From assembly GCA_029204225.1 (NCBI GenBank), contig CM055098.1, forward strand, positions 6,775,746-6,839,745: DNA of 64,000 nucleotides. Reading direction: 5' to 3'. The notes beneath the pieces are model-generated. The model was not told where the DNA came from, made no database searches, and was given only the letters and a program-made list of their open reading frames with translations. Below are positions 20,835 through 33,199 of this stretch, one piece after another (position 1 is the first letter of the stretch; every line of letters begins with the position of its first letter). The position numbers and the translations under genes are program-made. This DNA comes from Diphasiastrum complanatum (Eukaryota; Streptophyta; Lycopodiopsida; Lycopodiales; Lycopodiaceae).

Positions 20835-21540
20835 CTTAACCTCACAGATGGTTTTAGGGATAGGCCATTCACGTACTTGTCAGACTTTATTTGGGTCAAT
20901 TTCCAACCCATGGTCCGAAATAATGTGACCAAGGTATAACAACCTTTTCTGGAAGAACACACATTTGGATTTCTTGGCAAAGAGCTTCTCCTGTTTAAGT
21001 AACTTTAAGACAGTCCTAAGATGCTCCTCATGCTCCTCCAAGGTCTTACTATAGATGAGAATATCATCTAAGTAGACTATTACGAACTTTCCCAGATATG
21101 GACGAAGAAGATCGTTCATCATCGGCTGGAAAGTCGCTGGAGCATTTGTCAAGCCAAATGGTAAAAGTAGAAACTCATAATGGTCGTACCTAGTTCTAAA
21201 CCTGCTTTTTTCAATATCCACAGTTTTATGCGAATCTGATGATACCCTGATCTCAAATCGATTTTGGTGAAGTACTTTGCACCATGCAATCGATCAACCA
21301 GTTCATCCATTCGCGGCAAAGGATAACGGTTTTTAATTGTTAACTTATTCAACTTTTTAAAGTCCACACAAAGACGAGTACCTCCGTCTTTTTTATCAAC
21401 AAGGAGCACAGGTGCCCCCCCCGAAAGATTTACTAGGCCTAACATGGCCCATCTTAAGGTAATTTTGCAGTTGCCTATAAACCTCATCCTCTTCATTAGT
21501 ACTCATCCTATATGGATACAATGATATAGGAGAACTACCA
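20835..21540 (-). pseudogene. Gypsy reverse transcriptase (copy in copia)
   Basis: [75 protein letters not shown] and the catalytic VYLDDILIYS. One frameshift falls after HQIRI (about 21220) and another near 20880. The G run encoding SGG is 8 bases here. Confidence 0.9.
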
Positions 21541-22135
21541 GGAATCAGTTTAATACCATGGTCAACACCCCTAGAGGGGGGAAGACCCTCAAGAAGCAGT
21601 TCAGGAAATACATCGTTAAATTCTTGTCAAAGTTGTTAGACATTAATTCCATTTGGAGATTGTAAAATTGCAAACTATGTTTTTCATGGTAAGTAAAATC
21701 TTTTAACCAACATATATAAGAACTGCAATCCACAATATCCATACATTTAACAGTTTCCAAAGCAAAAAGCATATACGAAGTAGAAATATCAACATTTCCA
21801 TTCAATTCTGTGAGTGAGCCGTTATGTAAGAACGACAAACTGTGTGTTACATAGTTTTTCTTCATAGACTCGTTCCTCTCATAGAACCACTCTTTACCAA
21901 GTATAACATCTACCCTATCTAGATTCATAATATGAAAGTCTAATTTATCCTTATAGGCTTGAATCTCTATTGGTAGACGTGGGACTATCCGGTCCCAAAC
22001 TTGGCTTTCTGCTCCAGTTGCCAGCTTCACTGTGTATCGGTGGTCACTTTGCCTTCTTTCCACCTTTAGCTTCTGCAACAAATTTGCGTTAATAAAATCA
22101 TGTGTGGAACCATCGTCAAATAAAACAGTTACGAC
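21541..22135 (-). pseudogene. Gypsy aspartic protease and pre-RT spacer (copy in copia)
   Basis: The minus strand reads VTVLFDDGSTHDFINANLLQKL, a retropepsin active site with D-D-G-S in place of the usual D-S/T-G. A beta-rich tail follows with DYHIMN-like LDFHIMNLDRVDVILGKEWF (the DVILGMDWL motif). Then comes the spacer containing CWLKDFTYHEKHSLQFYNLQ. This whole block is deleted from the copy at 9018-14648. Confidence 0.85.
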
Positions 22136-22797
22136 TTAGCCACCCACAACCCCCTTCATCCGAATGAGGTCATGAGGGCCAAAAACAGCCGTATTAAAAT
22201 AACAATGCTCACACACAGAATTACCAACAAAGGAAAGATCTACACTAGATATGCTAGAGTTACCTGGCGTCTTAAAAGATGCCCCTTTAGCTTTTCGTTT
22301 CTTTGGACATTCCTTCGCGACATGACCTGGTTCCATGCAATTAAAGCACAGATTGTCACTTCGGCTTTCATGAAGGTTTCCTAGTCCAAGGTAGATCTTT
22401 TCTTCGATTTCCATGAACCTGAAGCCCCTTCCCTTGCCTTATCTTTCGATTTCTTTGGAAAGAAAGGCCTCTTACCCTTTACGTCGTGCGACACCAGTCT
22501 CAGGCTTAGCCATTGTACGAGTATCATCGTAGATTCTGGCAAAGCAAACAACATCCTCGAGGGTAAGAGGCTGGTTCCTCCTGACCTCTAGCTGGTAGTC
22601 TCTTGGCAACCCCAGTATGAAATGCAACTTTATTAGCAAAGGATCTATTCTAGTTGCAAAACGAGAATAGACTTCTTGAAATTCTTGCAAATACTGATCC
22701 AGGGGTGGTTCCCCATATGGATCGTTGCATACTAACGGTAAAATTCAAAATCATCTAGAATAGGAAAGAAGGCTGCCTTAAAGGCCTTACAAAAGTC
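22136..22797 (-). pseudogene. Gypsy gag, C-terminal half with complete zinc knuckle
   Basis: Frames give QEFQEVYSRFATRIDPLLIKLHFILGLPRDYQLEVRRNQPLTLEDV, then DNLCFNCMEPGHVAKECPKK, a complete C-x2-C-x4-H-x4-C knuckle. A shift separates the two parts near 22470. The N-terminal part of gag is missing; the frame enters from copia gag at 22797. Confidence 0.87.
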
Positions 22798-23187
22798 TTT
22801 AACTCTCAAAACATATGAATGACCACTCTCTCCCTTGGCTTGAAAGCATTGAAGGATTTGGTTCTTCAATGATAACAACCTTGAACTATTTTTAGATTCA
22901 TATATTTTTTGAAGAGTTTCCCATGCTTCTTGAGTTGAGGTGCAAGCACCTAGCTCTTTAAGAAACTCATTTGCTACATTCATTTTTATACAATGGAGGG
23001 AAATCTTGCACCTCTTCTTGTATCTTCTTGTAGCTTCTTGAGGATGGGCTCATCCTCTTTCACCACGCACAATATCCATTAGATCTTGTAAAACAAGAAT
23101 TGATTCCATTCTTAGCTTCCAAATAGAATAATTAGAAGCATTCAATCTATCATTTGGATCCAAGAGATATGCATTTTTGGAAGCCAT
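22798..23187 (-). pseudogene. Copia gag (UBN2-type), 5' half
   Basis: ATG at 23187 on the minus strand starts MASKNAYLLDPNDRLNASNYSIWKLRMESIL. After one shift the frame continues MNVANEFLKELGACTSTQEAWETLQKIYESKNSSRLLSLKNQILQ and GHSYVLRVKD. These are the standard copia gag N-terminus and helical core. It then fuses in frame to gypsy gag at 22797. Confidence 0.85.
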
Positions 23188-23887
23188 CTCTCTCTAATCA
23201 AGAGCTTGATCACAAAAAATGGATGCAAAATAGAAATGATTGAAAGACTAGCTATCTCACTGCCTAGGGACTTGAGAATGCTCAAACTTGACTTCTCAAT
23301 AAGATCCTACTTGAGCTTAAGCCAAATCAAATCTATTTAAGACAACAAGAATGGAAACTAGCTTGAATTGGAATGAAAAATGGATCTAGAATTGCCTCCT
23401 TCTTGATCTCGACTTCACAAGGTGCTTGGATTCACCTAACCTGAATCAATACGAGTCAAATGCACATAAATGTCTCTTCAAATCATCCCTACAAGATCAG
23501 GTTGAATCACTATGCAATAATAAATCCAAACTATTTCTCCAAAACAAGCAAAATTGAACACAATCTTAGCTAGAATTACATTCTATGATGAGTACTTGTC
23601 AAAACCTTTGGGCTGACTCCAAAATTGACTTTTAAACCTCAATAAGCCTAAGAACGACCTATTACAGTACCAAGAATGATGATCTACCTTCCTATTGAAT
23701 GATTGAAAACTATTCTTTGTGATTGACTCCGCCAATCGAGTAGCATCAAAACGAAGAAAGCACAAAATACTTGCTATTTTGATCCAATTATAAGAGATGA
23801 CCTCAACTCGGATTTTGAAGCTAAAAACCTTGTAAATCAAAGCCATTAAATCCCTCTTCACTCAAGTACATAAAAAATTGAAGGTAC
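23188..23887. other. Untranslated leader of the copia element
   Basis: Non-coding sequence between gag and the solo LTR. No PBS follows that inner LTR, which supports reading the leader as one interrupted stretch continuing at 24504-24598. Confidence 0.55.
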
Positions 23888-24503
23888 TGTTAAAAATGCG
23901 GCAAAAAGACTCCAGTAAACTTGTGAAACGATGGAGGAAGCACCTTGAATAGATCCAATACCAAAAACACCATCCAATTTAATGTTTACTAGTTTGGCTT
24001 TAACTCCACTATAAGGCTCCAATTCTTGCAATTCCCTTCACACGTGTGAGTGTACGGCCTGCCACAGACAGAGGACAATACCTCAACTCCCTAATCAATC
24101 CCACAAATGCAAAGAACCAAATGCAAATGGCAAATATCAAGCATAGAGATCACCGACAACCATGATAGAAGGAAAACCAAATTTTTACTCATTAATTGAT
24201 GGAGAAACCATCATATATTTATACAAAAGTAGCTCGGATCTGAGCATTTTAGGGCTTCTCTGAACTCATCATAACCTAACCCTAACATCCAACCTAATTA
24301 AAACAATGTAAAACTTGCTATTTTTGGCTCCTCTTTTTCTCTAACCTATATATGTACATTTTGCATTTCAAAGGTGTCATCACAAAATAGGATGTGGAAT
24401 AAACTTCTTGAAAAGCATCCTATGCTATTTGGCACGTGGTGACATGGCCAAATTGCCAATTATTGACTAGAATTGGTCCAAACTAGCTTGTGAAATTTTA
24501 ACA
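23888..24503 (-). repeat. Solo LTR of the same copia family, inserted in the leader
   Basis: TGTTAAAAATGCGG... to ...AAATTTTAACA, 616 bp, alignable with the 5' LTR at 24612 (shared: actcca-taga, ggagaaagcac, cacgtgtga-tac-gcct). It is flanked by GGTAC (23883-23887) and TGTAC (24504-24508), a 5 bp duplication with one mismatch. No PBS or PPT abuts it. It is best read as an independent insertion later reduced to one LTR. It carries a CACGTG palindrome at 24041. Confidence 0.72.
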
Positions 24504-24598
24504 TGTACAAATCATAGATTGTGTCTAGATGGCAATCAATGCTTGAATTGCATCAAAAACTATGATCCTAGCATGATTTATAGCTCATTTCTTGGAAT

Positions 24599-24611
24599 GG
24601 CTCTGATACCA
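24599..24611 (-). other. Primer-binding site of the copia element
   Basis: Minus strand TGGTATCAGAGCC directly abuts the LTR end and matches the initiator tRNA-Met PBS. Confidence 0.9.
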
Positions 24612-25277
24612 TGTTAAAAAAATGCAGCAAAATGACTCCAATAGATCTTAGAAATGATGGAGAAAGCACTTAATGAAGATCTAATCAAGATCCTATAGCT
24701 AGAACATAAATCAATACATGGATTTCTAGCTTATCTTGGCTTGAACTTCACAAATTTGGCTCCAAAATCATGCAAAGAGGCGCACACATGTGAAAGTATG
24801 GCCTGTGTACTGTACCAGTACCTTCAAACTCTTCTAATGATTACAAAAATCCATATGCCAATAGCAATTATCACTCAAATGATAGACAAAGATTATTCAT
24901 GAAGGAAGATCTCAATTTTACTCATTATTGGATGGCAAATCCATCACATATTTATACATGATTGCCTCGAATATGAGCATTTAGGGCTTTCTCTTATCCA
25001 TCCAAGACCTGACCCTAATGTCTAACCTATTAGGTCATAAGATCCACCCTAATTGGGGGTCGAGATCTTGAGATCCAAAACAATGTAAAACTTGCTACTT
25101 TTAGCTCCTAGAATCTCTCTAGCCTATCTATGCACATTTTGGCCTCACTCCAAAGCTAAGTTAGGGATTTGACTTAGAAAAAAATATCCTATGTTTTTGG
25201 CACATGTGACATCCCACAATATGGCCTCAATGCAATTTACAAGTGGAAGTTTCAAACTAGCTTGTGTGATTTTGACA
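24612..25277 (-). repeat. 5' LTR of the copia element
   Basis: In plus orientation it runs TGTTAAAAAAATGC... to ...GTGTGATTTTGACA, 666 bp, immediately next to the PBS. The segment 25010-25160 matches the truncated 3' LTR at 17605-17783. Confidence 0.88.
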
Positions 25278-26734
25278 TGTGGAGCACATCCAATTTTTCA
25301 TGTAAGCAAGATGGTAACCTAGTCGAGAGCCTTTACACTATCAAGGCAAAGTACACTAAACAATGGGAGCAAGTACTAGCTAAGAAGACATATGTCATTG
25401 TGGAACGACATTCAAGAAGAGTATTTAATAGTCTTGAATACTAGATTAGAGACAAACGTGATTTAGGAATGGTGTTGTCCAAGAGAATCTAGTAAATTGC
25501 ATCGTAAGTAGGTAATTGAAAATTTTGTTTTGTCGAAATATGACATAGCTTACATAGAGCCATGTGATCTTAGACAATTCCTCCAAGAGCCATTGCTAGG
25601 GCATGTTCAATAGCCCCGCGTGCAAAGACAATGTATCTTTTTTTAGCTAAATTTATTCACCCTTGATGGCATTGACTTTTTAGCTCCAAATATACATCTA
25701 GTCTGATGATGGCCCACAAAGCATGAGAACATGGCTAATATTTATTTATATGCATGTAAGCTCTCAAGGCCATTAACACTATTCAAGCAATGTAAACTTT
25801 GGTTTTGGAGTTTAGACAAGATGTATTTGGGGACATGGGACATTTGTTTATTGTTGAACTTGTTTTGCTAGAACATTGCACTTTCAAAATTTCAATAAAC
25901 AATTTCCACTTCATATGTAAGATTTTGACACTAGACAGTGTTGGAAGTGTAACTTTCACATATGTTCCTAATGACACATTGCAACTTCGCAGGAGTTGTT
26001 CACAAGTGCTATTGTACTTGCGATTTATTGCATGATTTCTCTCATTATCTCTGATTTTTTCTTTTTTATTGTACTCTTTTGTATTAAATCTCCATGAGGG
26101 CCACTCATGTTTACTAGCCCTCATGCACGTTTCTAGCCCATGAGTTGTTTTTAGCGGTGCCAGCATTGTGATGAGAAAACACATTCCACACATGCACATG
26201 GTTCTTGAGATGATGTTTCCACAAGCATTAGAAGCTGTATTAATGTGCACGTCATTAACATTATGTAAACTATTTGAATTAGGATTTTGACATTTATGAG
26301 GAGTTGTATTTTATGACATGACATTTTGCAATGTCCACCTTGTTGAATGAAAGTAATACTAATCCATTCACCATATGTCTTCTTGACACAAGAAAAATAT
26401 AACATGTATTTATTAGTAAATAAAAGTACAATGATGAAGACACAAAAATGGCAATATCAACTTTATCAAAATCATTGGTATAGAAACTTGCTATTTGGTC
26501 TCTTATTTATAGATTTTTCTCTTTCTCTCTCTAGCCTCAAAAATCTCTACCTACCCTCTACCTCACTCACCTACTTACTTATTGGTCAACACCTGCTAGT
26601 CAACATAGTTCAAATATAGGTATGATGTACTAGCTCGATGTAGGCCACTTGTAGTAGCTTTATGTTTGTCTGCTTGTAGTAGCTTCATGTTTGTCCTTCT
26701 AAAAATAATTTTTTAATAGGGGTCTAAACTCAAG
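25278..26734. other. AT-rich intergenic DNA, no gene recognised
   Basis: Short frames on both strands have no recognisable motif. A 155-codon minus-strand frame (25783-26250) has erratic composition and no homology that I can name. Confidence 0.4.
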
Positions 26735-26885
26735 TTTTGGCCTATACAATTAGTTTTTTAATCTACATTAAATAACTTGCAATATTCTCCCCTATGTGGA
26801 TTCCTATACAATTAGTTTCTTAGATCTACATTAAACAACTTACAATACACTCCTTTCATGTGGATCTAGAAATACTTGTATCTTT
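26735..26885 (-). repeat. Tandem pair of about 70 bp units (polypurine plus LTR edge)
   Basis: Two adjacent copies share, on the minus strand, a purine-rich motif (AAGGAGTGTATTG / AGGGGAGAATATTG), then TTTAATGTAGAT, then AAACTAATTGTATAGG. They sit just 3' of a minus-strand copia RNase H remnant, where a PPT and LTR start are expected. They look like a duplicated PPT/LTR junction. Confidence 0.6.
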
Positions 26886-27145
26886 AGATTTAACTAAATG
26901 TTATTTCGTGTGTTTGTTCTTTGCCAGTGCCTTGGTAAAAATATCGATTGTCATGAATTATGTTATGCAATGTTCGAACTCGACCTCCTTTATCAATTTT
27001 GTCTCTTACATAGTGGTACTTGATTTGGAAGTGCTTGCTTTTGGAATGGAACCTTGGGTTTAGGTTAAAAGCTATGCCACTTGTGCTAGCACAAAATGTA
27101 ATTGTTGAATATATATGTGGTAGATGGACGTTTGACAACAATTTG
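26886..27145 (-). pseudogene. Copia RNase H C-terminal remnant
   Basis: The minus strand contains FHSKSKHFQIKYHYVRDKIDKG, the copia motif (NPVFHxRTKHIxxxxHFVRD) near the end of RNase H. A shifted remainder follows. Nothing of the RT is left. Confidence 0.72.
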
Positions 27146-29074
27146 TCTTGTGCAAACTTTATTTGTGGTATGTTATTCTTGCATTGCTTCTAGAGATGTG
27201 TTTAGCTTGTACCAATAACAAAATAATTTTGTAACAGACCTCAAATTTAGTTCTAAGATGTATACAATGCATCCAAAGTAACAAATGATGGGATCTTTAT
27301 CTTAGTGTTATGACTTCCAACTGTTATAATAGGCTACACCCATAATGTTTTGGTATTTCCAAGATCAATTTCTTCAGTTAAAAAATACTATTCCTTGGTA
27401 TTTATCTAGGATTGTGTCCCATCTTAGAAGGTCCATGTGCAAGTTCAAGCGAAATATTTTTGACTTCTATTCTTCACTTTGATTGCTCTAAAAGTTGCTA
27501 CATCCAAGAAATAAATATTAATTGTACTGAGCATTTATGTTTTTGACTTGATAAATATCAATTTATAAGAGTGTGGTGTATTTTTTTTGTCAAGTCAATT
27601 GAAAAGTCTTTGAAATATGCAATATCAATTCTTTCAGATCATTCCTCAATATATTTGCACTCAATTTTTAACTTTTGTCTTAAAACTGTTAAATTAAAGG
27701 ATTTATATACATCAATAAACAATTAGCTATTGAATTTATTGATATCTTTAGTATATTATCGCTTGAAGCAATGATTGAGCGAAATTTATTTCACCACCTA
27801 ATTATGAAGTAATTCAAAATTTTAGATAACATATATATATTTTCATTGACAGTAGATGAAAAAAGTGTTCTTGGCATGGTTCAATAAGTATTGTATTGTC
27901 AAGAAGGAAAATTGTGCTGATTATGAGCATGATGGAAAGGAAACAACAATGTCCTATCTTTGCTCTTTAAAACATGATCATCACATCATCATCATGCATT
28001 TTTTTTTAAACACTTGCATCTCATACTATTTGTTAGGTTATTTCAAAGTCTTGCCAATGCTTTGTCGAGTATCCAAATGTTTTTTTTTGTAACAACATAT
28101 TCTGCGATGCTTCCCTCTTCTCGACAAAATCTTCTAAGTTTTGAATGTATATTCAAATGAGTACATACATTGTAACCTAACTAGATCCCATAGATTTTTT
28201 TGTTTTTTAGCATCAATAAAAAAATTGAATATAATACCATAAAAGTAGTTGAAAACCATGTTTTTGAAGGAACATAGGATATTTGCAACTTCATTATAAA
28301 GTCATCATAACTTTTTGGATCATTAGTTTTGGCATAGAGAAATATTTTTGTAAAGAAATATGCTATTCATATGAATTTGTTGCCACCATTTTATGCTTTT
28401 CAATATTCGATCTTTGATTACAATTGAAAAATACAAATTTGTTTCAATAATGTTTTATGAATTTGAAGGGTGTAATTTATAATAACACATAATTTTCATT
28501 AGGTCTTTGTTGCCTTGTCTAATGTTTGGATGAATGCCAATCTATCTTATAATCTTTGTCATTTTGTGTTATTTTCACCAATTCTCAATAGTCTTCAATA
28601 CGTTTTCTTCGATATTCTTCATGTGCATAACAGCAGATTTGACAGAATCTAGCTTGATCATTTTGCAATTTCATGTACATAGTGAAATCTCACATGTGTG
28701 GAGCATGTTCCCACATGTGGAGGTAGTCATAATCACTTTAGTTCATTTATGAATAGTCAATAGGCCTTAATCTTGAGGTTTGGGGGTCCTCTATTAAAAC
28801 CACTCATTGTACACTTGTAATTAAGTGATTAGGCCAATTTTAGACTTGGATTAGATCATGATAGTGTAGGTTGCTTACACTTGGATTGATGATAGAGGGC
28901 TAGTGACATTGCACGTCATAATCTTATTTGTCAATATGGACCAATAATAGTGAAAAATGCATCTAAATGGTCCAATGAATGTAAGAGGTGACATGTAAGT
29001 GGTCGAATCAAAGTAAGGTGATTCTATAGAGGTCCAATCATTGAGCACCATTGTCACACTCTTGGAGCTGGAGT

Positions 29075-29079
<5 letters not shown>

Positions 29080-29140
<61 letters not shown>
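29080..29140 (+). repeat. (GA)n microsatellite
   Basis: About 30 uninterrupted GA units. Confidence 0.97.
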
Positions 29141-29142
<2 letters not shown>

Positions 29143-29357
29143 CTACATTGAGGTTTTTGAGAGATCTCGAGTCTACACAGAATTTTTCATAGATTCTCTC
29201 TCTACTCGAGAGCCACATGTTTACAAGAAGAGTGAATCGCCTCCTAAAATTCAATCCATATTCAAAAGACTGTCTTTTTTTTTCCAACAAGTGAATTGTA
29301 TTTTGGAACATCTTAAATAATTTATTCTCATGTAAATTTCCTTTGTAATATATTATA

Positions 29358-29470
29358 TCTAGATCATAGTTGCATTGTGATTATGGAAACACATTTTGAA
29401 ACGTAGGCAAAAACATGTTTTTGGATTTTGGTCACGTTTCTCAGAACGTGTTTTTTTTTTGTGGGCAATA
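29358..29470 (+). repeat. Short dispersed repeat, copy 1 (copy 2 at about 30479-30592)
   Basis: Both copies start TCTAG-TCATAGTTGCA and are rich in AAACG/CGTTT motifs such as GAAACGCGTTT. Each ends at a GGGCAA or GCCCAC tract. They are too diverged to define termini; a MITE-like element is one possibility. Confidence 0.45.
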
Positions 29471-31434
29471 TGGGTATCAGATGAAAGCTCTAATTAAGAC
29501 CATTACATCTGTATAGTTTGCTAAATGTTTCGGGTACATGATGGTCTAGTTTAGGTGCATTAACTCCCAGGTTCTCTCTCTAACCACAAACCAAAAAACC
29601 GAATTGAAATCATAAAGAACCATACTGAATCATGACACTATTGTGAATAAGATCATCATAGAGTAGGACCATAGGGTCAGGTGACCACCTACATGCAGTA
29701 TTAGCATGTGTGTTGCATTCTAGTATGGGAGAGAATGTACATGCACTGTGCTATTGCGGATTCGGTGCATGGGTAAGTGGGATAGGCTCTACGCTCTATA
29801 TATACCCTCACCCATGTCCATGAGGATCATTGGGAATCTTGCGCGGCCATTATGATGTCAAATTTTGAAGCGCTTCTCTATTGATTTGCCTATCTATTGG
29901 ATTGCTCGGGGGCTAGATTGATAGTTGATCTAGGATTGGTTGGGACGGTGTTGTATGAGTTTTGGGGACGTCGTCTCTCACCTAGTCTTTGAAATGCTTA
30001 TGGTTCTAACATTCAAAATCCTTCTCAATCAATCATTGTATCAAAATAAAAATTTTCAATCCACCCAAGTGACAATTGTTCTTTGATTGGACCAATCATT
30101 TACATATTGAACATTTGAGACCAAGTCTTGTTTGCTCAAAAAAATGTTTATCATTAATGCAAGTATACAAGGTCATTTATATTCTATGTTTTGACATTTG
30201 CATGTTCAACATTCGTACTAACGTTCACATTTTAACCATTCCAAATTTGGAAAACATAATCATCAATGTTGAGGAATTGTCATCTGAACACTTAAAAGAT
30301 TGTGAAGCACTAAAAAACTTTCACCTACTTGCAATATGCGTATATTGGACTTTCCAAGTCAATTGATAGATCATTTTTGTTATTTTTTTGGTTGCAATAA
30401 TTGCTCATATTAATAGAAATTTATTGCAAGTGATTGATGAACCAAAGAAGCATTTGCATAGTGTCTCAACGTTTGATTAATCTAGTTCATAGTTGCAGCG
30501 AAACGCGTTTCTAAAATAGCGTTTTTGAACCCGAAACGTGCTAAAAAAAAACCAGAACATATAATTTTTTTGCCCACTCCTCGCGGTCAGAAACGCACCA
30601 GTTGTGGAGACGGCAAATTTTTTTACAGTGGGCTATCGGAGCTTCGCGTGTAGGTAGAGGCAGGGGGACTCATAATAACTCATAATGGCTGTGACTTACC
30701 ATCAATACATATAAGCTACAATATCAATAGATGATGATACCTTGTAGACTCGTCCAACTAACTCAGAAGTAACGCTCCTGATTTAGTTAGCTGTACCAGA
30801 TTTAGAAATATTGGAATGTTCGGGTGTTTGCCCAATTCCAAAACACCCCATTCAATTTGATTCTAAATCTCTCCAAAGTTGATAAGTAATTCAAATCCAG
30901 ACATCTTATTAACTTGTGAGTGATTGTCATCAAACAATTCTCAACAATATGCCTATGGTTTTTGACTAGTTTATGCATGGCAATAAATTCAGTCCAATGA
31001 ACACAGTGAATCCACAAGATTAAGAACTTGTGCAAAGAAAACTTGATCCCACTATGATTCACTACATAACACATCACCACAGATCTTACCCAATCTATAT
31101 ATATATTATATTTATCTCAATTGGAGATAAATTCAAAAGAATATATTGTTGAGAGAAATTTTTTTACCTTGCATCAACTTCCCACGGATCCTAGTTCTCA
31201 CTAAGATCAAGTTGATAAGGAACTAATCTTGATAAACTCTTTCTTGTAATAGAATCCACTAGTCATGATACCAATCAATTGGATTCGTAATCAGTGACCT
31301 TCTATTTGTACAAGAATGGTTTCTAAAAAATCCTTCTTACATTTTCTAATTGGATTCATTCTAACAATCCTCAGAAGATTCCAACAATATCCAAAAATAT
31401 TCTATTTATTCCGATTCTAAAACAGGTCCTTCAT

Positions 31435-31617
31435 CTATACATGTTACGAATTTCGCCCGAAATCAATGTTATGGATGTTTTTTTTTTCGGTAATTGTTCC
31501 ATCACCCTACTTCTCTTCCTTTTATTAGGAAACTCCACAAGTTTCCAATATATGTCATATCACATGAGATACGGCCTAGGAGAAGTCTTAAAGAAAATCT
31601 CAAAAACGGGAAAATTC

Positions 31618-31707
<90 letters not shown>

Positions 31708-31830
31708 ATAGAAGCAAGGGACATAACATGAGACAATGAAATAGGAGAAAAGGAGGATACATCATGTTGTAAAGGCCCTCGTAAACCTTCAATGCAAAGC
31801 CCATAAATGCCTCCTAACAACACAGCTTGA
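31435..31830 (+). repeat. Composite repeat A-(GA)n-B
   Basis: Part A (31435-31620) is nearly identical to 32435-32617. Part B (31707-31830) is nearly identical to 34650-34770. Here they are joined directly by an 86 bp GA tract (31621-31706). In the second arrangement A and B are 2 kb apart. Confidence 0.85.
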
Positions 31831-32434
31831 AAAACATCCTTGAAAAAACATCAGCTTTGTAGATTTGAATATGATAGCAAAAAAATCAGCTTTGTATAGT
31901 TGAGCGTGACTGTGCAAACTGAATGAAATTGCAAACAACTGTATGCAACTTTTGAAGAGCAGTGAAAAATCAGAACATATCAGCGTATTCTACTTAGTCA
32001 GCACCATGATTTCATCGGCGGTCTTTTATTTGGCCTGAAAGTCTTGTAAATAAACATACCAAACCAAAACAAGAAAAACAAAAACAGAACAAGAACTGAA
32101 AATCTTGGAAAAGCATGGATCAATCATTGCTTACGTAAAACCAAGATTTTATTAACATGACAGAGGACCTTCAGTCTGCACATAACAAGAACGGAACAAT
32201 TTTTTACAAACTGTATAGATAGTCCACCTTCTCAACCGCTTGAATAATTTAGACATTTGATCAATAGTTGTCTTCATCAGTGCCTTGAAAAGGTTTACAT
32301 AAGTATTGAACACACACACCACTAACTATGGCTTAAAAGCATACTAAGCACTACGGTAAGAGGTAAAACTTAGGATTTAGTAGTTAAAAGTCGAAAACAA
32401 TAATCAATTGCCAAAATCGGGCCATCACAATACA

Positions 32435-32612
32435 TATTACAAATTTTGCCCGAAATCAATGTTATGGATGTTTTTTTTTTCGGTAATTGTTCCATCACCC
32501 TACTTCTCTTCCTTTTATTAGGAAACTCCACAAGTTTCCAATATATGTCATATCACATGAGATACGGCCTAAGAGAAGTCTTCAAGAAGATCTCAAATAA
32601 CATGAAAATTTG

Positions 32613-32652
<40 letters not shown>
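32435..32652 (+). repeat. Second copy of repeat A with (GA)n tail
   Basis: It matches 31435-31620 with few differences, including the unusual GTT-ATGGATG-poly(T)-CGGTAATTG block, and ends in a 36 bp GA tract. Confidence 0.87.
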
Positions 32653-32657
<5 letters not shown>

Positions 32658-33199
32658 GCATGCAAGCATGGAGTCCATCAGCGCGACCCCATCCCGCCCA
32701 TTTGCAACGCCTCACTGTTGTCAACATCTCCAGGACACCCAGCTGTTACCTGCCACCATCTCACAAAATACAACCGCACGAGTTAGTTACGTGAGGAAGA
32801 CAAGTGTCATAGCTGAGCATCAGATGTTATCCATGTTTGAAACAAGATTCACTACTTTATCATCATGATTGCAATACGAGCGATATGTCCAATCTTCCCT
32901 ATCATGTATTTTATACTTAACAATACATTCTGCCCTTTAACGAAACCGTATCAGCACGGATGCCATACTAATCAGTATAAGGGTCAAAAGAATGTTTTAA
33001 GATCACATTAACATTCTACACGTAAGAAGCTGTTTTGCAATATACAAATAAAATGAGAGACATGACTTTAGTATCGGTGCTAGGTACTAGGACAGATCTG
33101 TGCCATGCTAGTAGTACCCAAGGACCTCCCACGAAAGTAGTTAGGAGTCCGAGCACCTATCCATGCCATACAAGCCCACTTTTAGTCACACTCTAACCA

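Larger units (their letters stand above)
20289..22797 (-). mobile_element. LTR-less Ty3/gypsy gag-pol segment inside the copia element
   Basis: A 2.5 kb colinear piece of the same gypsy family as 9018-14648, in the same orientation as the host copia, runs from the middle of gag (FCKAFKAAF) to the end of RNase H (EMLQEFHYHIEY). It has no LTR, PBS or PPT. Its ends join copia gag (after VLRVKD) and copia protease (before TSKREYF) with only 2 bp of shared bases at each join. Copia sequence between those two points is missing, so this is a replacement, not a simple insertion. Confidence 0.88.
17605..25277 (-). mobile_element. Ty1/copia element, rearranged, with gypsy insert and solo LTR
   Basis: On the minus strand the order is: 5' LTR (25277-24612), PBS (24611-24599), leader containing a solo LTR (24503-23888), gag ATG at 23187, gag to 22798, a gypsy segment (22797-20289), copia protease tail to integrase start, integrase-RT linker, RT with an inverted internal piece, RNase H to 17797, PPT, and a 3' LTR truncated at about 17605. 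The 3' LTR remnant matches the outer part of the 5' LTR almost base for base (shared landmark: GGGGGTCGAGATCTTGAGAT). The element is non-functional, but the nesting order is readable. Confidence 0.85.
27146..31434. other. AT-rich non-coding stretch with microsatellite and LTR-like segment
   Basis: No gene was found. A GC-richer segment at about 29600-29990 has a TATA-like CTATATATACC near 29797 and resembles an isolated LTR promoter, but no partner copy is in the window. Confidence 0.4.

Noticed and set aside
25783-26250. 155-codon minus-strand frame
   Set aside because: It shows no motif and an irregular composition, and it is overlapped by plus-strand frames; it is treated as a chance frame in AT-rich DNA.
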